In this document: one piece after another, positions 17,141 to 25,978 of the stretch
Numbering within the stretch: the stretch's first letter is position 1
How the letters are laid out: the number at the start of each line of letters is the position of its first letter
NCBI GenBank assembly: GCA_964636225.1
Contig: CAZWQM010000002.1
Location: forward strand, 1 to 64,000
Direction of reading: 5' to 3'
Source: UBA1858 sp964636225
Lineage (GTDB): Bacteria > Pseudomonadota > Gammaproteobacteria > UBA4575
Length of the DNA: 64,000 bases
The notes under the pieces: generated by a model
Told to the model about the DNA's origin: nothing
Databases searched by the model: none
The model's input: only the letters and a program-made list of their open reading frames with translations
Position numbers and translations under genes: made by a program

Positions 17141-18603
17141 TGCATCGTCGCACAAAAATTATTGTCACCTTGGGACCTTCCACTGATGACGAAAAGGTCA
17201 TGGCAAATCTTATAGATGCAGGTATTGATCTTGTTCGATTGAATTTTTCACACGGCAGTATTGAAGAACACAAACGCCGAGTGGAAATGGTCAGAAGAAT
17301 CAGCGCAGAAAAAAAATATAACGTCGGTATTCTGGGTGATCTGCAAGGAGCCAAATTACGCATTGGCCGATTTATCAATAATAAAATTACGATTCATCCT
17401 GGTGACAAATTTAATCTAGATGCAGAGCTTGATCTGGAATCCGGAACTCAGGATGTGGTCGGCTTTACTTATAAAGGCCTGGTGAATGATGTTTCCAAAG
17501 GAGACACTTTGCTTTTGGATGACGGGCGTATTGCACTGGAAGTCGATGCGGTTGAAGACAAAATTATTCGAACCACGGTGCTGGTGGGTGGCGAGCTTTC
17601 CAGTAACAAAGGCATGAATCGTAAAGGTGGCGGGTTATCCGCGGAATGTATTACGAATAAGGATATTGATGATATCACTCATGTAAACGATCTTGATCTT
17701 GATTATATTGCCGTCTCGTTTCTGAAAAGCGCCAGTGATATTCATCAGGTCAGAAAATTATTAAAGGATCAGGGCAGCGATGTCTCTATCGTGGCAAAAA
17801 TTGAAACTATTGAAGCGGTTGATCGTATAGATGAAATTCTCGAATGCACCGAGGCGATTATGATTGCTCGCGGTGACCTGGGCGTTGAAATTGGTGATGC
17901 AGAAGTCCCCGGCGTACAGAAAAGATTAATCCAAAAAGCACAAAAAACTAATTGTCTGGCCATTACCGCCACGCAAATGATGGAATCCATGGTGCATAGT
18001 CCGATTCCAACACGTGCCGAAGTATCGGATGTGGCAAATGCGGTACTGGATGGTACAGATGCAGTGATGTTATCCGGTGAAACCGCGGTAGGTGAATACC
18101 CGGTTGAAGTGGTAAAAGCCATGAGCCGAATATGCCGTGCTTCAGAAGTACAGGAAGCACAGCAGCATACGCGGCGCGATGAAATTGCCTGCGAACGGGT
18201 GGATAAAGGCATTGCTATAGCCACCATGTATCTGGCGAATCATCTGAATGTGGCAGCAATTGCGGCGTTAACCGAATCCGGTTCCACACCATTGTGGATG
18301 TCGCGCATTACTTCCACCATTCCCATTTATGCGCTGACACGCCATGTGAAAACACTGCGCCGTGTGACTCTATACAGAGGCGTATTCCCGGCGCCCATGA
18401 ACTTCCTGGGTAAAACCCATGCACAGGTTAACCGGGCGGCGGTTACGGTACTTAAAAACTGCCACGAAGTGGAAGACAATGATCTGGTGATTCTTACCAA
18501 AGGCGACCTGATGGGAGTTGATGGTGGCACCAACGCTCTTAAAGTATTGAAAGTAGGGCATCTGGTTGAAGAAGAAGACGACCCGGAACATGTTTCGCAA
18601 TAG
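17137..18603 (+). CDS. pyk: Pyruvate kinase
   Basis: A 488-residue enzyme turning phosphoenolpyruvate into pyruvate with ATP formation. N-terminal TKIIVTLGPSTDDEKVM and LVRLNFSHGS, the central IVAKIETIEAVDRIDEI with the catalytic Lys, IMIARGDLGVEIG, and TQMMESMVHSPIPTRAEVSDVANA are all present. The length and sequence style are closer to PykA than to the FBP-activated PykF, but I would not insist on that. It follows pgk with a 4 bp overlap; fba begins 87 bp downstream. Confidence 0.97.
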   Translation: MMHRRTKIIVTLGPSTDDEKVMANLIDAGIDLVRLNFSHGSIEEHKRRVEMVRRISAEKKYNVGILGDLQGAKLRIGRFINNKITIHPGDKFNLDAELDLESGTQDVVGFTYKGLVNDVSKGDTLLLDDGRIALEVDAVEDKIIRTTVLVGGELSSNKGMNRKGGGLSAECITNKDIDDITHVNDLDLDYIAVSFLKSASDIHQVRKLLKDQGSDVSIVAKIETIEAVDRIDEILECTEAIMIARGDLGVEIGDAEVPGVQKRLIQKAQKTNCLAITATQMMESMVHSPIPTRAEVSDVANAVLDGTDAVMLSGETAVGEYPVEVVKAMSRICRASEVQEAQQHTRRDEIACERVDKGIAIATMYLANHLNVAAIAALTESGSTPLWMSRITSTIPIYALTRHVKTLRRVTLYRGVFPAPMNFLGKTHAQVNRAAVTVLKNCHEVEDNDLVILTKGDLMGVDGGTNALKVLKVGHLVEEEDDPEHVSQ

Positions 18604-18690
18604 CGCTGGACAGAAAATTTGCGTTTTCAGTCACGGCAGCACATAGTTAATTTAGGTTGGAATATCGGCAATTTTTTTAAGGAGCACGAT

Positions 18691-19710
18691 GTGAGCGAAG
18701 AGTTAAAGAAGATAGCAAAAGCAATGGTAGCGCCGGGTAAAGGCATTCTGGCGATGGACGAGAGCCATCCTACCTGTGGTAAACGTTTCAAGGCATTAGG
18801 CATTCCGGAAACGGAAGAAATGCGTCAGGCCTATCGGGACATGCTGGTTACTACAGAAGGCTTATCCGACTATATTAGTGGCGCTATTTTATTTGACGAA
18901 ACGATTCGCCAGAAATTACTCGATGGCACACCTTTCCCTAAATACTTAAGTGAAAACGGCATTATTCCGGGCATTAAAGTGGATGCCGGAGCAAAACCTC
19001 TGGCCGGTCATCTGGATGAAAAAATCACCGAAGGGCTGGACGGCCTGCGTGAGCGCTTAAACGAATATTATGAACTGGGTGCACGTTTCTCAAAATGGCG
19101 TGCAGTGATTACTATTGGCGAGCACATTCCAAGCTGGGCCTGCATCGAAGCCAACGCACATGCGCTGGCACGATATGCAAAACTCAGTCAGGAAGCCGGT
19201 ATTGTTCCCATTGTAGAACCTGAAGTATTAATGGATGGCGACCATTCCATTGAGCGTTGTTATGAAGTTACTGAACTGGCGCAACGTATTACATTCCAGC
19301 ACCTGCGCAATCAGGGTGTGTTACTGGAAGGAATGGTATTAAAACCCAGTATGGTGATTTCTGGTGCCAGTGCCAGCAACCGTGCTGATGTTGAAACGGT
19401 GGCAAGAGAAACAGTTCGTTGTCTGTTAAACACAGTGCCCGCCGCTGTGCCCGGTATTGCATTCCTGTCCGGGGGCCAGTCTGACGAAGAAGCTAGTGCG
19501 CATTTAAATGCCATGCATAATCTTGGTATCGATCTGCCATGGGGATTAACCTTCTCTTACGGTCGTGCACTGCAACATGCTTCCATGACCAAATGGGGCG
19601 GTGATTCTGCAAATGTTAAGGCAGCGCAGGATGTATTGTTAGGTCGTGCGCTTAGCAATGGCAAAGCGGCATTGGGTAAATACGTGCCGGGCGACGAAAA
19701 AGCCGCTTAA
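18691..19710 (+). CDS. fba: Fructose-bisphosphate aldolase, class I
   Basis: A 339-residue Schiff-base (class I, eukaryote-like) aldolase: GKGILAMDESHPTCGKRF near the N terminus, GIKVDAGAKPLAG, FSKWRAVI, the Schiff-base lysine in VLKPSMVISG, and LSGGQSDEEASAHLNAM. Class I aldolases need no metal, unlike the class II enzymes common in Gammaproteobacteria. I chose the GTG at 18691 because AAGGAG lies 7 bp upstream; the longer frame from 18619 has no support. It ends the carbon cluster and is followed by a strong terminator. Confidence 0.95.
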   Translation: MSEELKKIAKAMVAPGKGILAMDESHPTCGKRFKALGIPETEEMRQAYRDMLVTTEGLSDYISGAILFDETIRQKLLDGTPFPKYLSENGIIPGIKVDAGAKPLAGHLDEKITEGLDGLRERLNEYYELGARFSKWRAVITIGEHIPSWACIEANAHALARYAKLSQEAGIVPIVEPEVLMDGDHSIERCYEVTELAQRITFQHLRNQGVLLEGMVLKPSMVISGASASNRADVETVARETVRCLLNTVPAAVPGIAFLSGGQSDEEASAHLNAMHNLGIDLPWGLTFSYGRALQHASMTKWGGDSANVKAAQDVLLGRALSNGKAALGKYVPGDEKAA

Positions 19711-19734
19711 TAAAAAAGCAATAAACCAATCTTT

Positions 19735-19759
19735 AAAGCCCGCATATGCGGGCTTTTTT
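19735..19759 (+). terminator. Terminator of the tkt-fba cluster
   Basis: The stretch AAAGCCCGCATATGCGGGC followed by six T is a near-perfect 11-bp-arm palindrome with a U-tract, 24 bp after the fba stop. It could also work weakly for the convergent gene ending at 19795. Confidence 0.92.
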
Positions 19760-19794
19760 ATTTCAAAACAAGTTAGGTATTAATTGCACAGAAG

Positions 19795-20382
19795 TCAGTG
19801 GTTCAATGCGAGGCGTCGATAACTGATCATAATAATCAACAGCAAACAGGCGCAAATGACTGAAAAGGGAAATAACACCGTAGTCAGTGAATAATGTTCA
19901 AGTGCCAAAAGCACGAAAGTATTTCTGGCCATAAAAAGCACGAAAAACGGAATATTCTCATCATGAGGAAATGAGTAAGCCTTGGGCACTGTAGGACCAA
20001 AGCCGAGTAAATCCACCACGGTGAGTATAACCACCGCCCATAATGGGTTAGCAGTAAAATACCAAAATGGCAGTGACATTAGTGCACCGGTAAAAAAGAT
20101 CCAGTCAGTGCGTGTAATTGAAATATCCGCGCGTTTTACAAACGCCAGTGCGGCGATATAGGCAGTAATTGCACCTGACACACCCATCGGCCAGGCACCA
20201 ATACCCCCTTTGGCATTTAGCTGAGCCAGAAAAACAATGAGCGTGGTGGTCGCCCAGATGATCCACGAAAACACATGCGGTTTTGTCACACCTGACAGTA
20301 TGGATCGAATATAGGGAATAAAAGCAACAAAAGTGAGAATAATTGCCGCGCAGCTAAAAATTAATTTAAGACTGATAGGCAT
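19795..20382 (-). CDS. Multi-pass membrane protein with PQ-loop-like repeats
   Basis: A 195-residue, very hydrophobic protein with about six or seven predicted membrane helices. Two segments resemble the PQ-loop/SWEET-type repeat: FIPYIRSILSGVTKPHVFSWIIW near the N terminus and DLLGFGPTVPKAYSFPHDE in the second half. Such repeats are found in small sugar or amino-acid transporters and related sensors. The function here is not known. It is convergent with fba and has a TTTATTGGAG-type sequence ahead of its ATG. Confidence 0.7.
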   Translation of the reverse strand: MPISLKLIFSCAAIILTFVAFIPYIRSILSGVTKPHVFSWIIWATTTLIVFLAQLNAKGGIGAWPMGVSGAITAYIAALAFVKRADISITRTDWIFFTGALMSLPFWYFTANPLWAVVILTVVDLLGFGPTVPKAYSFPHDENIPFFVLFMARNTFVLLALEHYSLTTVLFPFSVICACLLLIIMISYRRLALNH

Positions 20383-20532
20383 GGTATTCTTTTATTGGAG
20401 TCTCCAACGCAAAATGTACTTTACTGACTATGCAGAAAGCACAAAGTGAATACAACAGTGAGCAGCTTGTTAGATGTTTTTGAGAATCCGTGAAAAAAAT
20501 TCGTACAAAGGTTTATTGCTACAAACCGATGG

Positions 20533-20679
20533 TCAATTTAGTGCCAATTCAATCATATAATTTTCAGGATCACTGAACCCGTCAAGTATTTGTTTGTCGG
20601 CCCATTCCATTACTTCCGCATCAGAATATAGACCTTCACGCCATAGCGACATCATCGTTGGAATTAACTCATCATTCAT
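20533..20679 (-). CDS. Small hypothetical protein, 48 residues
   Basis: A short frame, ATG to TGA, encoding an acidic 48-residue peptide beginning MNDELIPTMMSLWREGLYSD and ending DPENYMIELALN. The composition (Trp, amphipathic helices, no low complexity) looks protein-like. I recall WAD-x-I...IELxL patterns in small hypothetical proteins but cannot name a family. It lies in the 372 bp between the two membrane-protein genes; apart from this frame and the repeat at 20692-20723 I see nothing in that stretch. It could be a remnant of a longer gene. Confidence 0.4.
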   Translation of the reverse strand: MNDELIPTMMSLWREGLYSDAEVMEWADKQILDGFSDPENYMIELALN

Positions 20680-20691
20680 AAAAAATAATTC

Positions 20692-20723
20692 AAAGCGTCA
20701 TCTTTCGGCGCAATAGTGGACAT
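20692..20723. repeat. Degenerate palindromic repeat, left copy
   Basis: The bases CTTTCGGCGCAATAGTGGACATT form most of an imperfect palindrome whose ends should read AATGTCC/GGACATT; the left arm is eroded. I recognise it as one of the dispersed TGTCCGCT-type short palindromes of proteobacterial genomes. It is in inverted orientation to the copy at 21494 and lies just outside the 3' end of the AT-rich membrane gene. Confidence 0.5.
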
Positions 20724-20754
20724 TAGAAGTAATATTTATCCTATTTGGTTGTTG

Positions 20755-21414
20755 TTAGTTGGCATTAATCATATGCCCTTTACTGTGAGTTAGAGTATGA
20801 CATGCTCCTGCAAAGGCAAGAAAGAGTAAGTATGAGATGCCCATTCTAATTAATATAATTAATGGGATTGCCAATATAGGTTCTAGCGATGTAGCTAAAA
20901 AAATACATAGAGTACCCAGTATAAATTCGGACACTACAATGAAAATAATCAATACGCTTGCTTGTAGTGATGATGATAAATAAATAATACCTGCAGGAAT
21001 GGAAATAAAACTGTTTTTCTTTAAGAATACTATCGGAATCACATATATTGTTGCTATAGCAATAACCATTCGGGCTATTTGCTCTATGAAATAATATGTT
21101 AAACCGCCGATTTCAGATTTTGCAATTATTCTCAAAATAAAAATGGGGGTGGCTAACAGTAAAACAACAACGACATAATTTAACAAATTTGTTTGTATAA
21201 TTCCCATAAAATTTTGTGTCGGATAACTTGAAATTGAAGCGCTGATACGTCCAAATATAGTAATATCTAGAAGGATTCCTATTGCCACACCAACTAGTGA
21301 AAAAGACGCCCATACACCACCAATAATTATTGTGCTACAAACACCACTTAATATTAAAAGAAGTAAATTTTTATTCACTTCTTGTAATGATTTTCTTATT
21401 AATACTGAATCCAT
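20755..21414 (-). CDS. Hypothetical integral membrane protein in AT-rich segment
   Basis: A hydrophobic protein, 219 residues from the ATG at 21414, with about six predicted membrane helices and a polar C-terminal tail (HTLTHSKGHMINAN). The composition is markedly richer in A/T, Ile and Ser than the neighbours. The frame can be extended to 21540, but the added N terminus (FDPKRTFV) is encoded by the palindromic repeat at 21494-21522, so I prefer an internal start; no good ribosome-binding site decides it. I do not recognise the family; a fragment of a polysaccharide flippase-like protein is possible. The base composition and flanking repeats suggest acquisition. Confidence 0.55.
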   Translation of the reverse strand: MDSVLIRKSLQEVNKNLLLLILSGVCSTIIIGGVWASFSLVGVAIGILLDITIFGRISASISSYPTQNFMGIIQTNLLNYVVVVLLLATPIFILRIIAKSEIGGLTYYFIEQIARMVIAIATIYVIPIVFLKKNSFISIPAGIIYLSSSLQASVLIIFIVVSEFILGTLCIFLATSLEPILAIPLIILIRMGISYLLFLAFAGACHTLTHSKGHMINAN

Positions 21415-21493
21415 TGGTAACCATGCCAGTTTGATTATTAGCGTGAAATATTGAAATAAGAAAATTGAGACCCGGGTTAATCTAAATGTTACG

Positions 21494-21522
21494 AATGTCC
21501 GCTTAGGGTCGAAAGCGTACAT
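21494..21522. repeat. Palindromic repeat, right copy
   Basis: AATGTCCGCTTAGGGTCGAAAGCGTACAT is an imperfect palindrome with arms ATGTCCGCTT and AAAGCGtACAT around GGGTCG. It resembles the dispersed TGTCCGCTTT/AAAGCGGACA repeats of proteobacteria. Together with the copy at 20692 it brackets the AT-rich membrane gene as inverted copies. Confidence 0.55.
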
Positions 21523-21647
21523 ATGCCCACCATATACCAATTTGATAAATTCTATTAGTTAAGTTTATTAAATATTTAAATTAATCACAATGTTTGAGTG
21601 ACTATTGATGAGTGTGCATGAATAAAATGCGTCACTCTAAGGTATAA

Positions 21648-22331
21648 CTAACTTAGCAGAGTGAGTATTTTTTCAATGGCTTGATGTGGATTGTTCAAGT
21701 CTGCTTGACTGGGAGTGGATATGTTAGTGATGGCGATGATGGGAATATCAATCAACCTGCCCAAGTCTTCAACGTTGTTCATGAATGAGGTTTCCTGTTT
21801 ACGGATTTGGTTTAATACTACTGCAAGTGTATTTAACTTTCGGTTTTGAATGGCTTCCAGTGTGAGCAGAATTTGATTAATGCAACCCAGTCGGTCTTCC
21901 GCGACCAGAATGATATCGGCATCTAATTGTTGTGCTAGATCGGCATTGAGCCCATCGCTGCATAGTGGAGAATAAAATCCGCCTGCGCCTTCCACTAGTA
22001 ATATTTCTGCATCACGAACAGGTTGGCAAACTTCAACCAAGTCATGCACTGTGACCGTGTCATTATTTAAACGAATCGCGCGTTCGGGTGATATTGGGGG
22101 TTGATAACGGTAAGGGCAAATTTGCGCAAGTGTTGATTGATCCTGCGTGGCTTGAACATAAAGTGATGCGTCTGCTGGAATTAATTCACCTTCATTAATT
22201 ACGCAGCCGGTTTCAATCGGTTTTCTTGGCTCGCAGGAATGCCCTGCGCTAATCAGAGCTTTAACCAGATTGTGGCCAATATAGGTTTTGCCCACGCCGG
22301 TATCGGTGCCGGTAATAAATAGTTTCTTCAT
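21648..22331 (-). CDS. bioD: ATP-dependent dethiobiotin synthetase
   Basis: A 227-residue P-loop enzyme that closes the ureido ring of dethiobiotin with CO2 and ATP, the penultimate step of biotin synthesis. FITGTDTGVGKT (about residues 5-16) is the P-loop, RKPIETGC binds the diamino substrate, and VEGAGGFYSPL is the third signature. It stands alone; no bioA, bioB, bioC or bioF is nearby. It is divergent from yaiI across about 80 bp. Confidence 0.95.
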   Translation of the reverse strand: MKKLFITGTDTGVGKTYIGHNLVKALISAGHSCEPRKPIETGCVINEGELIPADASLYVQATQDQSTLAQICPYRYQPPISPERAIRLNNDTVTVHDLVEVCQPVRDAEILLVEGAGGFYSPLCSDGLNADLAQQLDADIILVAEDRLGCINQILLTLEAIQNRKLNTLAVVLNQIRKQETSFMNNVEDLGRLIDIPIIAITNISTPSQADLNNPHQAIEKILTLLS

Positions 22332-22409
22332 TGGCTGAAAGTGTAAACTGCGAATTATGAAGTTGCCAATGCATCAAAGCAATTCAACCAATATGCGGTT
22401 ACTAATATT

Positions 22410-22865
22410 ATGAAAATCTGGGTAGATGCAGATGCCTGTCCGGTGCTGGCTAAAGAAATTTTATTTCGTGCCGCAGAGCGCACAGGCGTGGAAGTGATAC
22501 TGGTGGCAAATCAGCCTATTCCCAAACCGCGATTAACCAATATTAAAATGCTGCAGGTGCCCGGTGGTTTTGATGTGGCCGATAATGAAATTGTGAAACG
22601 TACTGAAGCAGGTGATCTGGTGATTACCAGCGATATTCCACTGGCGGCCGAAGTGATGGATAAACAGGTGCATGCACTTAATCCACGCGGTGAAATGTAT
22701 TCTGAAAACACCATCAAGGTGCAACTGAACATGCGGGATTTTATGGATGTCATGCGCGGTAGCGGCGTTCAGTCAGGCGGGCAGTCACCTTATGGCAATC
22801 GCGAGCGTCAGGCCTTTGCCAATCAGTTGGATAAGTTTCTCACCCGGTATCATTGCGCAAAATAA
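22410..22865 (+). CDS. yaiI: UPF0178 protein YaiI
   Basis: A 151-residue protein of the YaiI/YqxD family, a NYN/PIN-like fold with unknown function. The N-terminal MKIWVDADACPVLAKEILFRAAER with clustered Asp residues and the later GDLVITSDIPLAAEVM are the family signatures, as is RGSGVQSGGQSPYGNRERQAFANQLD at the C terminus (quoted in two parts: RGSGVQSGGQSPYG, then RERQAFANQLD). The acidic residues suggest a metal-dependent nuclease, but that is inference. Confidence 0.9.
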   Translation: MKIWVDADACPVLAKEILFRAAERTGVEVILVANQPIPKPRLTNIKMLQVPGGFDVADNEIVKRTEAGDLVITSDIPLAAEVMDKQVHALNPRGEMYSENTIKVQLNMRDFMDVMRGSGVQSGGQSPYGNRERQAFANQLDKFLTRYHCAK

Positions 22866-23011
22866 TGCGCTGGCGTGAGCATGGATCTAGGCTGAATTCG
22901 CCAGTATTCCGGCTTTATTGTAAAATATGCGCCGAAATTGATTTGGTTATTGCTTGGATAGATACCAATTATCGAAGCAGAATTTTATAAATTATAAACG
23001 ACGGAGAAATT

Positions 23012-23482
23012 ATGTCTTTGATGATTGGAGACCGAATGGTGGTCAGCATGCATTACACGCTGACAAATAGTGAAGGGACTGTGCTGGATAGTTCGGAAGG
23101 TGCGGAACCTTTGTCTTATTTGCATGGTGCTGGAAATATTATACGCGGTCTGGAAAAAGCCCTGGTAGGTAAAACTGCGGATGATGCATTACAGGTGGAA
23201 GTGGCACCTGAGGAAGGTTACGGCGAGGTGATTCCAGATCTGGTGCAGACAGTGGATAAAGCTGCTTTTCAGGGTGTGGAGAATCTGGAAGCCGGTATGG
23301 CGTTTGAAGCGCAGGCTGATAATGGTGAAGTGCAGCGCGTGGTTATTTCAAAAATTGAAGGTGATTCCGTGACTGTGGATGGCAATCATCCATTAGCTGG
23401 TGTGACACTGAATTTTGATGTGAAAATTGTCAGCGTGCGCGATGCGAGTGAAGAAGAAATCCTGCACGGGCACGTGCACTAG
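23012..23482 (+). CDS. slyD: FKBP-type peptidyl-prolyl isomerase, SlyD-like
   Basis: A 156-residue isomerase/chaperone of the SlyD type. The FKBP half-domain (MVVSMHYTLTNSEGTVLDSS) is interrupted by the insert-in-flap domain (APEEGYGEVIPDLVQTV), then closes with LAGVTLNFDVKIVSVRDASEEE. The His-rich nickel-binding tail of E. coli SlyD is reduced here to HGHVH. It acts in the cytoplasm on proline bonds of folding proteins. An in-frame ATG follows a CGGAG ribosome-binding site. It is convergent with the helicase gene, with a shared terminator. Confidence 0.92.
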   Translation: MSLMIGDRMVVSMHYTLTNSEGTVLDSSEGAEPLSYLHGAGNIIRGLEKALVGKTADDALQVEVAPEEGYGEVIPDLVQTVDKAAFQGVENLEAGMAFEAQADNGEVQRVVISKIEGDSVTVDGNHPLAGVTLNFDVKIVSVRDASEEEILHGHVH

Positions 23483-23500
23483 TTTTATTAATTAGATTAG

Positions 23501-23540
23501 AAAAAGAAGCGTTCACTTTATTGGGTACGCTTCTTTTTTT
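23501..23540. terminator. Bidirectional terminator between slyD and deaD
   Basis: AAAAAGAAGCGT and ACGCTTCTTTTT form a 12-bp stem around a 14-nt loop, with T-runs outward on both strands. The hairpin reaches into the last codons of the helicase gene, whose C-terminal Lys/Arg run is encoded by the same bases. Confidence 0.85.
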
Positions 23541-25320
23541 TCGTTCTGCGTTTTTTCGGTTCAGCACTTTTTTTGAGATTTGGGCTGGTTCTCTTTTGAC
23601 GAACCGGTTTGCGCTCGGGGTTATCTTCATCAAATTGAGAAATATTTAATTGCTGCCCAGACACCCAGGCTTTTCTTAAATCTTTGAATACTTGCTTGGG
23701 CATGCCTTCAGGCAAATCCACCAGGCTGAAATCATCAAAGATTTTTATGTGACCAATGTACTTGCTGTCCAGTCCCGCTTCATTGGCAATGGCACCCACA
23801 ATATTGCTAGGTTTTACATCGTGATCATAACCGACTTCTATGCGAAAACGTTCCATACCTTGTTCGGGTTTATCCAGATTGTCCAGCGAACGTGGCGGCG
23901 TGTTACGTGGCTTGCCTTTGTCTTGAGGATTGCTTTTATCTTTGGCTGATTTGCCTCTGCTGTCACGTTCATTTTTTCTTTCGTTTTTTGGCTGCGGTTT
24001 GTTTTGTATTAGTAAGGGTGTGTCGCCTTGTAGTAACTTCGCCAGCGCTGCACCAATGTCTATTGCAGGTGTGTTGTGTTCGTGTTGATACTGTTCAATC
24101 AATTGAGAAAAGAGTGAAAGATCTTCATTAGCCAACGTGTCAGTGATTTTTTGTTTGAATTTTGCAATGCGCTTGTCGTTGATGATTTCGGTGGAAGGCA
24201 ATTCCATCAGATCAATTTTTTTGCGCGTGGCTTTTTCAATGGCGCTAAGCAAACGTTTTTCACGAGGTGCAACAAATAAAATCGCTTCGCCACTGCGTCC
24301 GGCGCGCCCGGTTCGGCCAATGCGATGCACATAGGCTTCGGTGTCATAAGGAATGTCGTAGTTGACGACATGACTGATGCGATCCACATCCAGTCCGCGT
24401 GCGGCGACATCGGTAGCGACAAGAATATCAATTTTCCCGTCTTTTAAATGCTGTATGGTTCGCTCTCGCTGGTTTTGTGCAATATCGCCATTTATTGCCA
24501 AGCAGGAATAACCCCGCGCTTCAAGTTTTTCGGCCAGTTCCACGGTAGCAGTTTTGGTGCGCACAAAAATCAGCATGCCATCAAAAGTTTCTGCTTCCAG
24601 AATTCTTGTTAACGCATCCAGCTTGTGTAAGCCGCTAACCGGCCAGTAGCGCTGGCGAATGGTCTCAGCCGTAGTAGTTTTGACTTTAATAGTCACCTGT
24701 TCGGGTTCGGTCAGATATTTTGTTGCGATGCGGCGAATCTGTTCCGGCATGGTGGCAGAGAATAGAGCGATCTGACGGTCTGCTGGTGTTTGTTCCAGTA
24801 TCCATTCAACATCATCAATAAAACCCATGCGCAACATTTCATCGGCTTCATCCAGCACCAGCGTGCTCAGGTTATCAAGCTTCAATGTCCCACGGCGCAT
24901 GTGATCCATTACGCGGCCCGGTGTGCCGACAACAATATGTACACCACGTTCAAGGCCGCGAATTTGGCCGCGATAATCCTGCCCGCCATAGATAGGCAGC
25001 ACATGAAAGCCTTTCATGGCTGAAGCATATTTCTGAAACGCTTCGGCGACCTGAATCGCCAGCTCACGTGTGGGTGCCAGCACCAATACCTGCGGGTCTT
25101 TTTGTTTTAAATCCAGTCGTGATAACAACGGCAGTGCAAAGGCTGCGGTTTTACCCGTGCCGGTTTGTGCCTGACCCAGTACATCCCTGCCTTGCAGAAT
25201 TAGCGGAATGGTCTGAGCCTGTATTGGCGAAGGTGTTTCATAACCAATCTCGTCTAATACTTTGACAATGGACTGGTTTAAACCAAGCTGATTGAATTGG
25301 GTGACCGCTTCGGAAGTCAT
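23518..25320 (-). CDS. deaD: DEAD-box RNA helicase, DeaD/CsdA type
   Basis: A 600-residue ATP-dependent RNA helicase. Motifs in order: Q motif (SPIQAQTIPLIL), AQTGTGKTAAFALP, PTRELAIQV, GTPGRVMDHM, DEAD in VLDEADEMLRMGF, SAT, ATDVAARGLDV and HRIGRTGRAGR. After a charged linker (about residues 440-490) comes a DbpA-like RNA-binding domain (FRIEVGYDHDVKPSNIVGAI), then a Lys/Arg-rich tail. This layout is that of DeaD/CsdA, which helps ribosome assembly and mRNA decay, especially in the cold. It is monocistronic, with about 165 bp of leader. Confidence 0.95.
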   Translation of the reverse strand: MTSEAVTQFNQLGLNQSIVKVLDEIGYETPSPIQAQTIPLILQGRDVLGQAQTGTGKTAAFALPLLSRLDLKQKDPQVLVLAPTRELAIQVAEAFQKYASAMKGFHVLPIYGGQDYRGQIRGLERGVHIVVGTPGRVMDHMRRGTLKLDNLSTLVLDEADEMLRMGFIDDVEWILEQTPADRQIALFSATMPEQIRRIATKYLTEPEQVTIKVKTTTAETIRQRYWPVSGLHKLDALTRILEAETFDGMLIFVRTKTATVELAEKLEARGYSCLAINGDIAQNQRERTIQHLKDGKIDILVATDVAARGLDVDRISHVVNYDIPYDTEAYVHRIGRTGRAGRSGEAILFVAPREKRLLSAIEKATRKKIDLMELPSTEIINDKRIAKFKQKITDTLANEDLSLFSQLIEQYQHEHNTPAIDIGAALAKLLQGDTPLLIQNKPQPKNERKNERDSRGKSAKDKSNPQDKGKPRNTPPRSLDNLDKPEQGMERFRIEVGYDHDVKPSNIVGAIANEAGLDSKYIGHIKIFDDFSLVDLPEGMPKQVFKDLRKAWVSGQQLNISQFDEDNPERKPVRQKRTSPNLKKSAEPKKRRTKKKKRTQ

Positions 25321-25486
25321 GGGGTGTTACCTGTGTAGAGTGGACTGCGCGAAACGTGATGACTTAATCAGGGGGTAAGCGGGTGGTCCAGATAGTTAAG
25401 GCGGCCAGTTTACATAGTCAGCCGGGTCAGGGGGCGTAGTGTACCGCTTTGCCGAAGGACTTGCATAAATCTTTTTCAGAGAGAAG

Positions 25487-25960
25487 CTATAGAAGCAGTG
25501 TATTTTTGATAGGATGAAACACGTCTGCTGCCTGAATCAGTGAGTTCGCTGTTAGTGAGGGCACACCATACACTTCTGTTTTGACAGAATAGTTACTGCG
25601 AACTCTTTCCAGTAACAGGTCAAAGTCTCCGTCGCCGGAAAGTAAAATAATCGTGTCTACCTGCGGCGCATAATCCATAACGTCGATGGCAATGCCAACA
25701 TCCCAGTCACCTTTAGCGCTACCGTCGCTACGCTGAATATAAGGTTTCAGTTTTAGCGTGAACCCAATTTTCTTAAGAGTATTCTGAAACTTTTGCTGCC
25801 TGTCGTCATTGCGCTCAATTGCATAAGCATGCGCCACGCTAATTTCACCCTGTTGTGAAATAATGTCCCACAGAGCACGGTAATTAAATTGACGCTGGTA
25901 AGCTTCGCGAGTGGTGTAATAAATATTTTGTACATCCGCGAAGAGTGCAATTTTTTTCAC
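25487..25960 (-). CDS. NYN domain (LabA/DUF88) protein
   Basis: A 157-residue PIN-like NYN-domain protein. Acidic residues expected for metal binding are seen in ALFADVQNIYY (residues 5-15), KGDWDVGIAIDVMDYA (about residues 83-98) and LLSGDGDFDLLLERVR (about residues 106-121). Such proteins are predicted RNases acting on structured RNA, or have a regulatory role; the substrate is unknown. It starts 18 bp after the acetyltransferase gene and is probably cotranscribed with it. Confidence 0.85.
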   Translation of the reverse strand: MKKIALFADVQNIYYTTREAYQRQFNYRALWDIISQQGEISVAHAYAIERNDDRQQKFQNTLKKIGFTLKLKPYIQRSDGSAKGDWDVGIAIDVMDYAPQVDTIILLSGDGDFDLLLERVRSNYSVKTEVYGVPSLTANSLIQAADVFHPIKNTLLL

Positions 25961-25978
25961 ACAAAAATATTGGCTAAA

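Noticed and set aside
21415..21540. N-terminal extension of the AT-rich membrane protein (MVYGGHMYAFDPKRT).
   Set aside because: It is encoded by the palindromic repeat at 21494-21522 and looks like a by-product of the repeat.
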